Source of the DNA: Heliorestis convoluta
Lineage (GTDB): Bacteria > Bacillota > Desulfitobacteriia > Heliobacteriales > Heliobacteriaceae
Direction: 5' to 3'
DNA length: 64,000 bases
NCBI RefSeq assembly: GCF_009649955.1
Contig: NZ_CP045875.1
Span: 787,501 to 851,500, forward strand
Under the pieces are notes generated by a model that worked only from the letters and a program-made list of their open reading frames with translations, made no database searches and was not told the DNA's origin. Shown one piece after another: positions 55,110-64,000 of this stretch; within the stretch, counting starts at the first letter, position 1; each line of letters starts with the position of its first letter. A program made the translations under genes and the position numbers.

Positions 55110-56831
55110 TTAGTCTTCCATTGTGGAAAGATCGCCTGTAGGTAGGCCCAGTTCCCAAGCTTTGAGAACGCGGCGCATAATCTTACCAGAGCGAGTCTTA
55201 GGAAGCTTATCACGAACTTCAATTTCTCTAGGTGCTGCGTGAGCTGCCAGACCTTTTTTCACGAAGTCAACAATTTCAGCTTGTAACTCTTCAGACCAAG
55301 TATAACCTTCGCGAAGAGAGATGAAAGCTTTAATGATTTCACCGCGAACAGGATCAGGCTTACCAATAACGCCGGCTTCACCGACGGCAGGATGCTCTAC
55401 CAGCTTAGACTCTACTTCAAAGGGACCGACGCGCTCACCAGAAGTGTTAATAACGTCATCGATACGACCTTGGAACCAGAAGTAACCTTCCTCATCCATG
55501 TAAGCAGAGTCACCAGATACATACCAGCCTTCAATTTTGAAGTACTCGTTGTACTTAGCTTCGTTCTTCCAGATTTTACGCATCATGGAAGGCCAGCCTT
55601 TGCGAACGGCCAAGTTACCCATCTGTAATGGAGGCAATACATTGCCTTTATCATCAATGATAGCAGCTTCGATGCCAGGGAAAGGCTTACCCATGGAGCC
55701 AGGCTTGACAGGCATACAAGGGTAGTTAGAAATAATTTGACCACCTGTCTCAGTCATCCACCAGTTATCGTGAATGCGGCGATCAAATACTTTCATACCC
55801 CAACGTACCACTTCAGGGTTCAAAGGCTCACCGACGGACAGAACGTGACGAACACTGGAAATATCATGCTCTTTTACCAGATCGTCACCAGCAGCCATTA
55901 ACATACGAAATGCTGTGGGTGCACTGTACCAAACAGTGACTTTGTTCTCTTCAAGGGTCTTGTACCAATCAGCAGGCTTAAAACGTCCACCGCGAACAAC
56001 GGAAGAAACGCCATTGAGGTAAGGGGCCCATACACCGTAGGAAATACCGGTAACCCAGCCAGGATCGGCAGTACACCAGTAAATATCGTCTTCTTTCAGA
56101 TCCAGAATCCATTTGCCTGTCTGATAATGCTGAATCATGCCGTTATGTACGTGAAGCACGCCTTTTGGTTTACCTGTTGATCCAGAAGTATAGAGCAGCA
56201 ACATGGGATCTTCACGATCGACCCACTCGATGTCAAATTCAGTTGAAGCTTGTTCCATTTCAGCGTGCCAATCGATTTCGCCTTCACCGAGACCTTCTTC
56301 AGGTACGCCAACCATGAAGATGTGCTTTAAGTGAGGCAATTGATCTTTGGGGATACGGTTGCGCAGTGCTGGTGTTGTAATAATAGCGACTGCTTCTGCA
56401 TCACCAAGACGGTCCCGAACGGCCACTTCCATAAATGCCTCAAAAAGTGGTCCAGCAATACAGCCTGTCTTAATAATACCCAAGAAAGAAGCGTACAACT
56501 CAGGACTACGAGGCATGAAGATAAAGACGCGTTCGCCTTTATTAATGCCATACTTCTTGAGTACATTGGCAAATTGGTTGGACCTTTCCATCATCTGGCG
56601 ATACGTAACTGCTTCGTTGCGAGCAGGGTCTGAGTAGTACAGTGCCACCTTATCGCCTAAACCTTTTTCCAGCACGTTGCGATCAACGGCCTCATAAGCG
56701 ATATTGACTTTACCCGTCCTGTACCAGGAAAACTCTTTCTCTACGTCTTCCCAATTAAAATTCGCCCGGGCTTCTTCGTAGTTTTTCAGGTTGTTATCAC
56801 CCGGAAAAACAGGGATCAGTTCTCCTTGCAT
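55110..56831 (-). CDS. acsA: Acetyl-CoA synthetase AcsA
   Basis: The 573-residue adenylate-forming enzyme has 'LLLYTSGSTGKPKGVLHVHNG' (P-loop-like A3), 'NWWMTETGGQ' (A5), 'YVSGDSAYMDEEGYFWFQGRIDDVI' and the C-terminal regulatory lysine motif 'PKTRSGKIMRR'. It activates acetate with ATP. The length is that of the shorter Bacillus AcsA. It is preceded by a cluster of DnaA boxes. Confidence 0.95.
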   Translation of the reverse strand: MQGELIPVFPGDNNLKNYEEARANFNWEDVEKEFSWYRTGKVNIAYEAVDRNVLEKGLGDKVALYYSDPARNEAVTYRQMMERSNQFANVLKKYGINKGERVFIFMPRSPELYASFLGIIKTGCIAGPLFEAFMEVAVRDRLGDAEAVAIITTPALRNRIPKDQLPHLKHIFMVGVPEEGLGEGEIDWHAEMEQASTEFDIEWVDREDPMLLLYTSGSTGKPKGVLHVHNGMIQHYQTGKWILDLKEDDIYWCTADPGWVTGISYGVWAPYLNGVSSVVRGGRFKPADWYKTLEENKVTVWYSAPTAFRMLMAAGDDLVKEHDISSVRHVLSVGEPLNPEVVRWGMKVFDRRIHDNWWMTETGGQIISNYPCMPVKPGSMGKPFPGIEAAIIDDKGNVLPPLQMGNLAVRKGWPSMMRKIWKNEAKYNEYFKIEGWYVSGDSAYMDEEGYFWFQGRIDDVINTSGERVGPFEVESKLVEHPAVGEAGVIGKPDPVRGEIIKAFISLREGYTWSEELQAEIVDFVKKGLAAHAAPREIEVRDKLPKTRSGKIMRRVLKAWELGLPTGDLSTMED

Positions 56832-57042
56832 TCAGCGCCCTCCTCATTCAACTCTAAGCTTTTTTAGAAATATTCAGAGAAATCAAAATTGAGGCCATTT
56901 CAGATTAGCAAAAAGAATAGCATAAGTATATGGTTTTTCGATAAACTGTTAATTTTCAACCTTGAAATGTCTATATAGCACTCTGAATGGTAATAAGGAA
57001 CAGAGAAAACCAAAAAATAGAAAAAAGACAAAGGGGTTAGTG

Positions 57043-57116
57043 TGTGGATAAAACTGTGGATAACCCCCGAAAAGAGCGGTATAATTGTGGATAAATGGCG
57101 GTTAAGGTGTGGATGA
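57043..57116. promoter_or_regulatory. DnaA-box cluster upstream of acsA
   Basis: Three perfect TGTGGATAA boxes (57043-57051, 57055-57063, 57086-57094) and one near match TGTGGATGA (57108-57116) lie in the 311-base spacer 56832-57142, all in the same direction. This is about 42 kb from oriC. Clusters like this in Bacillus subtilis bind DnaA outside the origin. Apart from this the spacer shows nothing. Confidence 0.75.
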
Positions 57117-57142
57117 CGGTAGAATAATTTTTCTAGAATTAC

Positions 57143-57643
57143 TTACGTCTGAGGGATCTTAAGTTGTGGAAGCTGCTGCAAGAAAGATTTACGCCGCTCA
57201 TGGCGTTGCTCTGCTTCAGTTACAAAAGATTTATACTGCTCCATGGCGCTGACAATGTTGTGAATGGCCAACTCTAAGGGACAATGAGAGACAAAAACCC
57301 ACGTAGGCATCAAGTTCACATCAGAAGGCGTAATAAAGTCACGTTCCATAATCTCCCCATTTTTTGTTAATGTGTAAAAGACCTTGCGGCGATCATCGTA
57401 ATAGAGGACAATTTCTGGATAGAAATGGCCTGTGTTGGCAATGGGGAACTTAATGCCGCCTTGATATACCATACCGAGCACTGGGAGAATATTTTCAATC
57501 AGACGTTGGAGCATAGACGTTTCTTGCGTTTCAAGATGGACTTTTTCTTTTTCAATGACCGCTAGCTTTTTGCTTAACCGGCCAATTTCGTCTATTAACT
57601 GAGTCTCTGTCTTTTCCAAGAAATTCTTAAGATTTTCAGACAT
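57143..57643 (-). CDS. Hypothetical protein with N-terminal coiled coil
   Basis: The 166-residue protein has a coiled coil at about residues 1-50 ('IDEIGRLSKKLAVIEKEKVHLETQ') and then a compact mixed domain ('GHFYPEIVLYYDDRRKVFYTLTKNGEIM'), with a charged C-terminus. I do not recognise the family. It lies divergent from the ArsR gene and has a good RBS (AAGGAGGG region). Confidence 0.7.
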   Translation of the reverse strand: MSENLKNFLEKTETQLIDEIGRLSKKLAVIEKEKVHLETQETSMLQRLIENILPVLGMVYQGGIKFPIANTGHFYPEIVLYYDDRRKVFYTLTKNGEIMERDFITPSDVNLMPTWVFVSHCPLELAIHNIVSAMEQYKSFVTEAEQRHERRKSFLQQLPQLKIPQT

Positions 57644-57739
57644 AGCAAACCCTCCTTTTATCTCTGTGATAACTCTCTGTTTAATTCTTGATTCTCCCCC
57701 AAAAAACCTGCCGAAGGATTAGAAAAAGGTGGAAAATAG

Positions 57740-58159
57740 ATGGAACATAAAAAGCTGAAAGCAGTCCGCAGTAGAATAAAAAAAAGCAAAACCAAGAAAG
57801 AAACTACCGAAGATCATTGCTGTGAAGAATACCGAGTTCATCCTGAAGTTGTAACAGAACGAGTGAGCGATATGCTTGATGCAAAAAGCTATCAAGAATT
57901 GGCACAACTGTTCAAAGCCCTTGGAGATCCAACACGTGTGCGTATCTTGCACGTTCTTTCTCGTGGAGAACTCTGTGTATGTGACCTTGCCAGCCTTTTA
58001 GAAATGAGCCAATCAGCCATATCTCACCAACTTCGTCAGTTGCGGCACTTAGGGCTACTTCGGTATCGTAAAGAAGGCAAAATGGTTTACTATCAACTCG
58101 ATGATCAACATATGGTTAAGATATTCGAAGAAGGGCTGGAACATATAAGAGAAGGTTAA
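57740..58159 (+). CDS. ArsR/SmtB-family metal-sensing repressor
   Basis: The 139-residue protein has the winged-helix pattern 'LAQLFKALGDPTRVRILHVLSRGELCVCDLASLLEMSQSAISHQLRQLRHLGLL'. The CxC in 'ELCVCDL' plus the N-terminal 'HCCEEY' match the alpha-3N cysteine site of CadC-type Cd/Pb/Zn sensors. A terminator follows, so it seems to be transcribed alone; no metal pump gene is next to it. Confidence 0.9.
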   Translation: MEHKKLKAVRSRIKKSKTKKETTEDHCCEEYRVHPEVVTERVSDMLDAKSYQELAQLFKALGDPTRVRILHVLSRGELCVCDLASLLEMSQSAISHQLRQLRHLGLLRYRKEGKMVYYQLDDQHMVKIFEEGLEHIREG

Positions 58160-58182
58160 AGTAGAAAAAAAAGAAAAGATCG

Positions 58183-58227
58183 AAAGGCTCCGTACAAGAC
58201 AGCAAGGTCTAGGTGTGGAGCCTTTTG
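58183..58227 (+). terminator. Terminator after the ArsR gene
   Basis: AAAGGCTCC (58183-58191) pairs with GGAGCCTTT (58217-58225), followed by T's. Confidence 0.8.
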
Positions 58228-58273
58228 TGTATCCATGTAAAAGGGGAAAAAAGCAGTAAAGGAGCGCCCCATC

Positions 58274-58837
58274 ATGGTTTTTTTATTACGAAAAAAAGTG
58301 ATCTTGGCCATTGTAACCATCGGTCTTCTGGGAAGCTTGACACTACTTTACTTTACCCCCTTTTCTCTTTTCATAATAGATGCAAAGACAGAGCAAGAAG
58401 AATTAACTCTTCTAAGCAATAAAAAGGAAGAAAACGAACCAATTCGATTTGATGAAAAAAATTTTCTTGATCTAATCTTAGAAGTCAACAAAGAACCAGA
58501 AAAATATCTGGGCAGGCCTGTTGAGATCAGTGGCTACTTAATTAAAGAAAAGGTACAAGGAGAAAACAAGTTTTACGTAGCTCGTTACGTCATCAATGCT
58601 TGCCTTGCTGATACAGTTCTCATGGGTCTAGGACTAGAAAATATTATAGAAAAAGAAACAGAAGAAGGAAGAATCGGAGCCGGTGTCTGGGTACACATAG
58701 AAGGCACCTTTGCTCGCGCCAAAGCACCTCAACAGTCCGGTGAACTTATTATCATCGTAAAAAAGGCTACCGTAGAAGATGAACCTACGAACCCTAACAT
58801 CTATGTAGAGGCGGTTATGCCGGAAGGGGCAGTTTAA
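58274..58837 (+). CDS. Membrane-anchored DUF1980-like protein
   Basis: The 187-residue protein has one N-terminal helix (about 8-30) and an OB-like domain 'YLGRPVEISGYLIKEKVQGENKFYVARYVINACLADTVLMGLGLE', which matches the C-terminal half of the YcgQ/TIGR03943 (DUF1980) proteins. The membrane half and its YcgR permease partner are missing here. It lies next to a metal-type ArsR gene, which may hint at a metal link. Confidence 0.65.
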   Translation: MVFLLRKKVILAIVTIGLLGSLTLLYFTPFSLFIIDAKTEQEELTLLSNKKEENEPIRFDEKNFLDLILEVNKEPEKYLGRPVEISGYLIKEKVQGENKFYVARYVINACLADTVLMGLGLENIIEKETEEGRIGAGVWVHIEGTFARAKAPQQSGELIIIVKKATVEDEPTNPNIYVEAVMPEGAV

Positions 58838-58972
58838 AAAAGTGAAAAGACGTAAAATTTAAGAGTGAAGAAAGAGTGAAAAAGAGGAACTCCCCGCCTC
58901 AAAAGCGAAAACAACGTAAAGCCTTCCTTAAGATGGAAAGTAATCAAGGAAAGAAAAAGGGGGCCACACCTT

Positions 58973-61518
58973 TTGAAGAAAAATAAAAGCAACCGATTCG
59001 GTCCTAAAAAACGCAAGCAGCGCAGTACGCCCCTAGACGTAATCACCACGAAAGGACAAAAAGCAAAAAACTCCCCCCAGGAATGGCCTACGTCAGAAGA
59101 AGGGCATCGATATGTCAAAGCCATTGCGCGAGATCTCAATCTCTTTCGCCGCACCTACCGGCTAAAAAAAGTGCAGAAGCCACCTCATTCTAACCCGCAA
59201 AATCCCCTTTTTAAAGGACTACAACTCGATGATTTTCAAGTTCAAGCCGTTCAATACTTAGACCAGGGACAGGATTGTCTGGTAGCGGCGCACACAGGCA
59301 ATGGAAAAACGTTAATCGCCGACTACCTTGTTGACAAGGCCATGCAAGAAGGCCGACAAGTTTTTTATACAGCGCCCATCAAAGCCTTATCGAATCAAAA
59401 ATATCGTGATTACTGCAGTGCCTACGGAGAAGAAAGTGTAGGACTGCTCACAGGCGACCACCAGATCAATCGCCTAGCTTCGATTATCGTCATGACAACA
59501 GAAATATTTCGCAACATGCTCATCGAAAAAGATGTGCCACCAGCCCTTTCGCACGTTGTCTTTGATGAAATACACTATCTCAATGACCCGGAACGTGGTG
59601 CCGTCTGGGAAGAGTGTCTGATTCTTTTACCACCGCAAGTACGCCTACTTGGCCTTTCTGCGACTGTTCCCAACATCGATGAAATCGCCCAGTGGCTCAG
59701 CCATGTTCATAACCGACCCGTGCCTGTCGTTAAATATCTTCATCGCCATGTACCTTTAGAACATTTCTATTATCAAAAGGACATTGGCCTAGGCACATCG
59801 AGCCAGATGATCAGCTTTTGGAATGAGATGCAAGAACCACCGAAAGATTTAGCGGAACAGAAGCTTCGGGAGAAAAAAATGGGGCGCCATGGCCTCATTG
59901 GCATGACCAGTCACCGCTACCTTATTGCCTGCCTTGCCTCCATGGAGTTAATTCCGGCTATCTACTTCTTATTCAGTCGAGCGGGCTGTGAACAAGCTGC
60001 CAACGATTGGCGAGGTTATACCTTTCTTTCCCTACAAGACCAAGAAAAAGCTGAGACAACGTTGACCCAGATCGAAGAAAAGTTGGGCTCAGCCTTAATC
60101 AACAGCACCACTTGGACAACGATGCGCGATCTATTGGTACGAGGCATTGCTTTTCACCATGCAGGCTTACCGCCTATTGTTAAGCAAGCTGTAGAAGAAG
60201 CTTTTGGCCGTGCCATCGTTCGTGTACTTTATGCTACAGAAACTTTTGCCGTTGGCATTAACTATCCAGTGAAAACAGTATGTATCGACAGCACCACCAA
60301 ATTCGACGGTAAAAGCTTCCGCGTCATGACAGGCACAGAATATCACCAAATGGCGGGTCGAGCCGGCCGAAGAGGCATGGACGATCGAGCTTGGTAATCG
60401 TACGAGCAGATTATCAATATTTCTCAGAAGAACGATTCCCTCACTGGCCAGAAAAAACAGCCGAAGCCATTCGCTCTCATTTCACCCTATCTTTTAACTC
60501 TGTCGTCAACTTGGCAGCCCATCACACCGATGAGCAAGTCGATAAAATTCTCTCTCACAATTTCAAAGCCTATCAACAACAAAGAGAATCAGAGCAAGCC
60601 CGGTTACAGATGGAGTCCCTAACGACCCAGGATGTATTACCGCGTTGTAGTGTCTTTGGCGAAGATGCTTGCCCTGCCAATCGACAGGCCTTAGAAAAAG
60701 AATTGCGCAAAATTCTAATCAAGCTAAAGACATGGGAGCAACAAGAGTTTAAAAGCGAACGGTTACGGCGTCGTATTGAACTAGCCCAAGAAAGGAAAGA
60801 AGAAATACAGCAACGGACTCAAGTCTTGCCCAAGCTTCGTTGCAACCGCCAGGATCGCCTTATTTGTCAGCAAAGAAACAGTGAAACAAAAGGGCATAAT
60901 CTTTCTTTTCGCAAAGCTGAAGAAAAGCTTAACCGAGCCCAGAATCGCATTCAAGAGATTGGCAAGTCCTATGAAGAAATGGTCCAATTTCTTATAGAGC
61001 ATCAATACCTCGGTGAAGATGGCAAAACAATGATGCCACGAGGCACCGCCTTGGCCAAACTCCACGTAGAAGAACTGCTCGTCACAGAATGGCTCTATGA
61101 AGGACTTTTACACCGCGTCAATGAAGTGGAACTGGCGGCTTTAATCGGAGGCGTCGTTATGGAAGATGGTCGCTTTGAGCAACATATTATTCATGGTGCC
61201 AAAAGCGTCAGTGAATCGTTGCGAGAAGGTGCTGATATTTTTAAGCGTGTCAGAGATATGGTGCCAGCCAAATTGCCACAGCCCCACTTTCGCCTGGAAG
61301 GTTGCTGGCTTATGAAGTTGCTCGTGGAAGCGCCAGAATGGCATACCTTCTTATCCATGGCCAATATGGCCGAAGGCGATGCCATTGCCTTTGCTCGCAG
61401 AACCATGGATGTACTGCGACAGCTTACCCGAGCCGTCGCCGATGATGATAGCCTCCGGAAAAAAGTAGGGCGAGCCCAAGATCTAGTCGCACGCCCTGAA
61501 GTTGTCGCTGGTTTATAA
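58973..61518 (+). pseudogene. Ski2-like DEAD/DEAH-box helicase, broken by one frameshift
   Basis: The first frame (58973-60397) has Walker A 'AAHTGNGKTLIADYL', the DEIH box 'VVFDEIHYLNDPERGAVWEE', 'LGLSATVPN' and motif VI 'MAGRAGRRGMDDRAW', then stops. The second frame (60391-61518) continues with 'LVIVRADYQYFSEERFPHWP' and the C-terminal helical part ('KFAPxxxL'-free, ending 'DLVARPEVVAGL'). The expected text is '...DDRGLVIVRADYQ', which needs one extra base near 60390. There is no slippery run, so a deletion or sequencing error is likely. Whole length is about 848 residues, as expected for an Mtr4/Ski2-type RNA helicase. Confidence 0.8.
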
Positions 61519-61570
61519 GTTTCAAGAAATATTATTAAAGAACATTGCCCGATGAAAGGAGACCCTGCTC

Positions 61571-62353
61571 ATGGCGCTTTATGATCACCTACGAGCATAC
61601 TATGAACTTGTTTTCCCAACACGAAAAGAAGTAATAGACTTTCTCGAACACCAATTTGCCCAGGATGGTCTACTTCAGATCATAGATGCTGCTTGCGGCA
61701 CCGGCGGACAAGCCCTTGCTTTAGCAGAGAGAGGATACAATCTTCTAGCCCTTGACTTGCACGAAGCAATGGTAGAAGCCGGTCGCAATAAAGCCAGAGC
61801 GATGGAAATCCCTTCGGCAGGTGAAGTTCTTTCTAGCGGTACTGTACGTTTTGAAGTGATGGATATGACTCGTCTCAGACTTTTCCCCACAGAACCTTGG
61901 CAAGGCCTCTACTGTATCGGTAACTCACTGCCTCATCTGATCGAAGAAGGACAAGTTGAAAAGACCCTGCAGAACTGGCGCGAAAATCTCACCTCACAGC
62001 ATAAGACCTTGATTATTCAAATTGTTAATTTTTCCAAAATCTTCAACGAAGGTGGAGAGTTCCCCCTTTTAACAGGGCAAAAAGATGATGTAAAAGTCAC
62101 CTTTGAACGACGTTATGAAGAAAAAGAATCAAATCTCATTTCATTTATCACCCATCTCAAGATAGAAAAGGGAGAAGAGGAAAAGACCTATCGTGATGAA
62201 ACAACCTTACGACCTTTGACAAAAGGATTTTTACAAGAGCACTTACAGCGCCTTGGTTATAATGACCTTCAATGGTACGGCGATGTAACAGGAAAACCTT
62301 TTCATCCAGAAGAAAGCCCAGCCATTGTCGTTGTGGCTCGTATCAAAAGATAA
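61571..62353 (+). CDS. SAM-dependent methyltransferase
   Basis: The 260-residue protein has motif I 'IDAACGTGGQALALAERGYNLLALDLHEAMVEAG', with the class I fold continuing 'GLYCIGNSLPHLIEEGQ'. It belongs to the small-molecule type. The substrate is unknown. RBS AAAGGAG precedes ATG 61571. Confidence 0.85.
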   Translation: MALYDHLRAYYELVFPTRKEVIDFLEHQFAQDGLLQIIDAACGTGGQALALAERGYNLLALDLHEAMVEAGRNKARAMEIPSAGEVLSSGTVRFEVMDMTRLRLFPTEPWQGLYCIGNSLPHLIEEGQVEKTLQNWRENLTSQHKTLIIQIVNFSKIFNEGGEFPLLTGQKDDVKVTFERRYEEKESNLISFITHLKIEKGEEEKTYRDETTLRPLTKGFLQEHLQRLGYNDLQWYGDVTGKPFHPEESPAIVVVARIKR

Positions 62354-62490
62354 AAGATTTTTGAGGTCATCGCTTGCAAAAAGAAGAAAGACAGCAATTA
62401 CAAGAGCCTATAGCCTTGTCTGAAAGGGAGGGAAAGTGGTAATATTACTAATGAAGTAATAAAAAGCCGTCGAGAATGGAGGCCATAGAC

Positions 62491-62931
62491 GTGGAAATTA
62501 CCCGTAAAGCAGAATACGCCATCACAGCCTTACTCGACTTGGCTTTGTTACCGGAAGGAGAATTTACCCTTTCCAAAGAAATAGCCAGACGGCAAGGCAT
62601 TCCCAGCAACTTTCTTCCCCAGATCATGGCCACCTTAAGTCGCAAAGGCTGGGTAGAAGCCACAAGAGGCGCTGGCGGTGGTGTCCGACTTTCCGTAGAC
62701 CCGGCGACCATTTCACTGCAAGCTGTCATAGAAGTCATCGAGGGGCCCATTGCCATTAACAAGTGCCTCGTTGGAGCTGGCATATGCCAGAACCAGAGCG
62801 CCTGCCCACTGCACAACGTCTGGTCTCGAGCCCAAGCAGCCATGTTACAAGTCTTAGGTGAAACAACAGTAGCCGATCTCGTCACGTCCAAAAAAGTCTT
62901 GTTAGAAATCATAGAAAAAGAAAAACAGTAG
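62491..62931 (+). CDS. Rrf2-family Fe-S regulator
   Basis: The protein of about 146 residues has the Rrf2 winged-helix start 'EITRKAEYAITALLDLALLPEGEFTLSKEIARRQGIPSNFLPQIMATLSRKGWVEATRGAGGG' and three cysteines in 'NKCLVGAGICQNQSACPLH', as in [2Fe-2S] Rrf2 proteins (IscR, NsrR). It precedes hcp, so it may control nitrosative-stress genes. I take GTG 62491 behind GGAGG; ATG 62476 precedes that site. GTAATATTAC at 62439-62448 is a possible operator. Confidence 0.87.
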   Translation: MEITRKAEYAITALLDLALLPEGEFTLSKEIARRQGIPSNFLPQIMATLSRKGWVEATRGAGGGVRLSVDPATISLQAVIEVIEGPIAINKCLVGAGICQNQSACPLHNVWSRAQAAMLQVLGETTVADLVTSKKVLLEIIEKEKQ

Positions 62932-62953
62932 TTTCGAAGAAAATAAAAATCCG

Positions 62954-62985
62954 ACCGGAGGCGCAGGCACTCCGGTTTTTTGTGT
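62954..62985 (+). terminator. Terminator after the Rrf2 gene
   Basis: ACCGGAG (62954-62960) pairs with CTCCGGT (62970-62976) and a T run follows. Confidence 0.88.
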
Positions 62986-63009
62986 TTTTTATAACTTTTT
63001 TCTAGAATC

Positions 63010-63059
63010 GTGATAAATATCACTGAACTAGTAAGGTATATTTGGTTTAATATAACCAA
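63010..63059. promoter_or_regulatory. Two inverted repeats upstream of hcp
   Basis: GTGATAAATATCAC (63010-63023) fits the GTGA-N6-TCAC shape of CRP/FNR-family sites, including HcpR. TTGGTTTAATATAACCAA (63042-63059) is a second palindrome with perfect 6-base arms. Both lie 95-145 bases before the hcp start. Which proteins bind is not known. Confidence 0.5.
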
Positions 63060-63153
63060 GTTAGTTACATTAAAAAAACGACTTCACAAAAGCACCAAAA
63101 ATTTTTCGCAAAAAAGTTTTTTATCCTGAATTAAAAAATGGAGGGGTACATCA

Positions 63154-64000
63154 ATGCATTGCTATCAATGTTCACAAACACCCAAAGGCGGTTGCACCAG
63201 CAAAATCGGCGTCTGTGGAAAAAATGAAGATGTAGCAGCCTTACAAGATACAATTATTTTTGGCCTCAAAGGCGTTGCCGCCTATGCAACCCATGCTCGT
63301 GAGCTCGGCTACACAGACTCAGAAGTAGATGCTATTACCCAAGAAGCACTCTACCTAACCTTAACAAACTCCAACTTTAATGTGCAAGAGCATATCGCCA
63401 TGGCCCTTCGCGTCGGCCACGGAACCGTGAAAGTCATGGATCTGCTTGATAGAGCCCACACAGAAAAACTGGGCGTACCACAACCGGCTGTTGTCAGCTC
63501 TGACAAAATCGAAGGAAAATGTATTGTTGTTACGGGCCATAACCTTTTTGCTTTAGAAGAACTGCTCAAGCAAACAGAAGGCAAAGGCATCAACATTTAC
63601 ACCCACTCGGAAATGCTTCCAGCCCACGGCTATCCAGCTTTGAAAAAATACAGCCACCTAAAAGGAAACATCGGCAAAGCTTGGTATGACCAGCGTCAAC
63701 TATTCGAAAACTTCCCGGGTGCTATCTTAGCAACAACCAACTGTGTAATGCCTATTAAAGGCAGCTACGCCGACCGTTTCTTCACCTACGGCGTCACAGG
63801 CTTAGAAGGTGCAGCCAAGATCGAAAACAACAACTTTGCACCACTAATTGAAAAAGCCCTTTCCTTACCGGCTGCCTCTGTTGATTCCAGCAAAACAATG
63901 CTCACAGGTTTCCACCATGAAACAGTCTTAGGCTTAGCAGACAAAGTCATTGCTGCTGTCAAAGCAGGCAAAATCAAGCGCTTCTTCGTCATCGCTGGTT
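63154..64000 (+). CDS. hcp: Hydroxylamine reductase (hybrid-cluster protein), 5' part
   Basis: The visible 282 residues start 'MHCYQCSQTPKGGCTSKIGVCGK', the N-terminal cysteine motif that binds the first Fe-S cluster, and continue 'DVAALQDTIIFGLKGVAAYA'. The frame runs off the window, so the hybrid-cluster ligands are not seen. Hcp reduces nitric oxide or hydroxylamine in anaerobes. ATG 63154 has GGAGGGG before it. An Rrf2 regulator gene and two palindromes lie upstream. Confidence 0.93.
   Translation, partial: MHCYQCSQTPKGGCTSKIGVCGKNEDVAALQDTIIFGLKGVAAYATHARELGYTDSEVDAITQEALYLTLTNSNFNVQEHIAMALRVGHGTVKVMDLLDRAHTEKLGVPQPAVVSSDKIEGKCIVVTGHNLFALEELLKQTEGKGINIYTHSEMLPAHGYPALKKYSHLKGNIGKAWYDQRQLFENFPGAILATTNCVMPIKGSYADRFFTYGVTGLEGAAKIENNNFAPLIEKALSLPAASVDSSKTMLTGFHHETVLGLADKVIAAVKAGKIKRFFVIAG

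Noticed and set aside
60391-61518. Second helicase half as an independent gene starting at TTG 60391
   Set aside because: It begins in the middle of a conserved domain, directly continues the first half, and has no ribosome binding site.

Overview
The window is the replication-origin region of a spore-forming Bacillota (Clostridia-type) chromosome. Evidence for this is the gene order dnaA-dnaN-recF-remB-gyrB on one strand, and rpmH-rnpA-yidD-yidC-jag-mnmE-mnmG-rsmG-parA-parB on the other. Sporulation genes (spoIIR, yyaC), AGGAGG-type ribosome binding sites with many TTG/GTG starts, and oxygen-defence genes of anaerobes (rubrerythrin, hybrid-cluster protein) also fit. The gene set would suit a heliobacterium or Peptococcaceae relative, but no phototrophy gene is in view, so the genus is only a guess.

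Layout. 1-4.5 kb (minus strand): an ABC/HlyD exporter with a TetR regulator, then gyrA. 4.8-8.6 kb (plus): a YibE/F membrane protein, rubrerythrin, and two DUF1538 membrane proteins with a PII-like protein. 8.8-15 kb (minus): gyrB, remB, recF, dnaN, dnaA. The dnaA-rpmH spacer (14967-15489) is the main oriC, and a second DnaA-box group lies between dnaA and dnaN. 15.5-26.8 kb (plus): ribosomal protein L34, RNase P protein, membrane insertion and tRNA-modification genes, and the chromosome partition locus.

The partition locus is the most unusual part. A repeat-filled 1.3-kb spacer carries eight tandem ~71-bp units, each with a perfect palindromic parS (TGTTCCACGTGGAACA). The next gene, parA, is cut inside its Walker A motif by a complete 1.8-kb group II intron. 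The intron-encoded protein keeps a maturase domain but has lost the reverse-transcriptase catalytic residues. A ninth parS follows parB. ParA can only be made if this apparently immobile intron is spliced.

26.9-32.4 kb: two PLP enzymes, then larE-larB-larC for the nickel-pincer cofactor; larC needs a -1 frameshift at a run of nine A. 32.5-36.4 kb: envelope and spore genes (M23 peptidase, bactofilin, yyaC with a broken frame at a dnaX-like slippery site, a YkvI-type transporter). 36.5-46.9 kb: a solute-binding protein, selB, two moeA genes, an SLH-DUF4855 protein, spoIIR, a 6S-like RNA and tRNA-Sec. selB, tRNA-Sec and the moeA pair suggest selenium- and molybdenum- or tungsten-dependent enzymes elsewhere in the genome.

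47-64 kb: a CNNM/CorC-type protein, uppP, a small regulator/membrane pair, a CBS-ACT protein, comA-comB (sulfolactate synthesis), DUF441, an MFS exporter, acsA, a remote DnaA-box cluster, an ArsR regulator with a DUF1980-like protein, a Ski2-like helicase broken by one frameshift, a methyltransferase, an Rrf2 regulator and the start of hcp. A dispersed ~117-bp palindromic repeat occurs whole once and as two partial copies.
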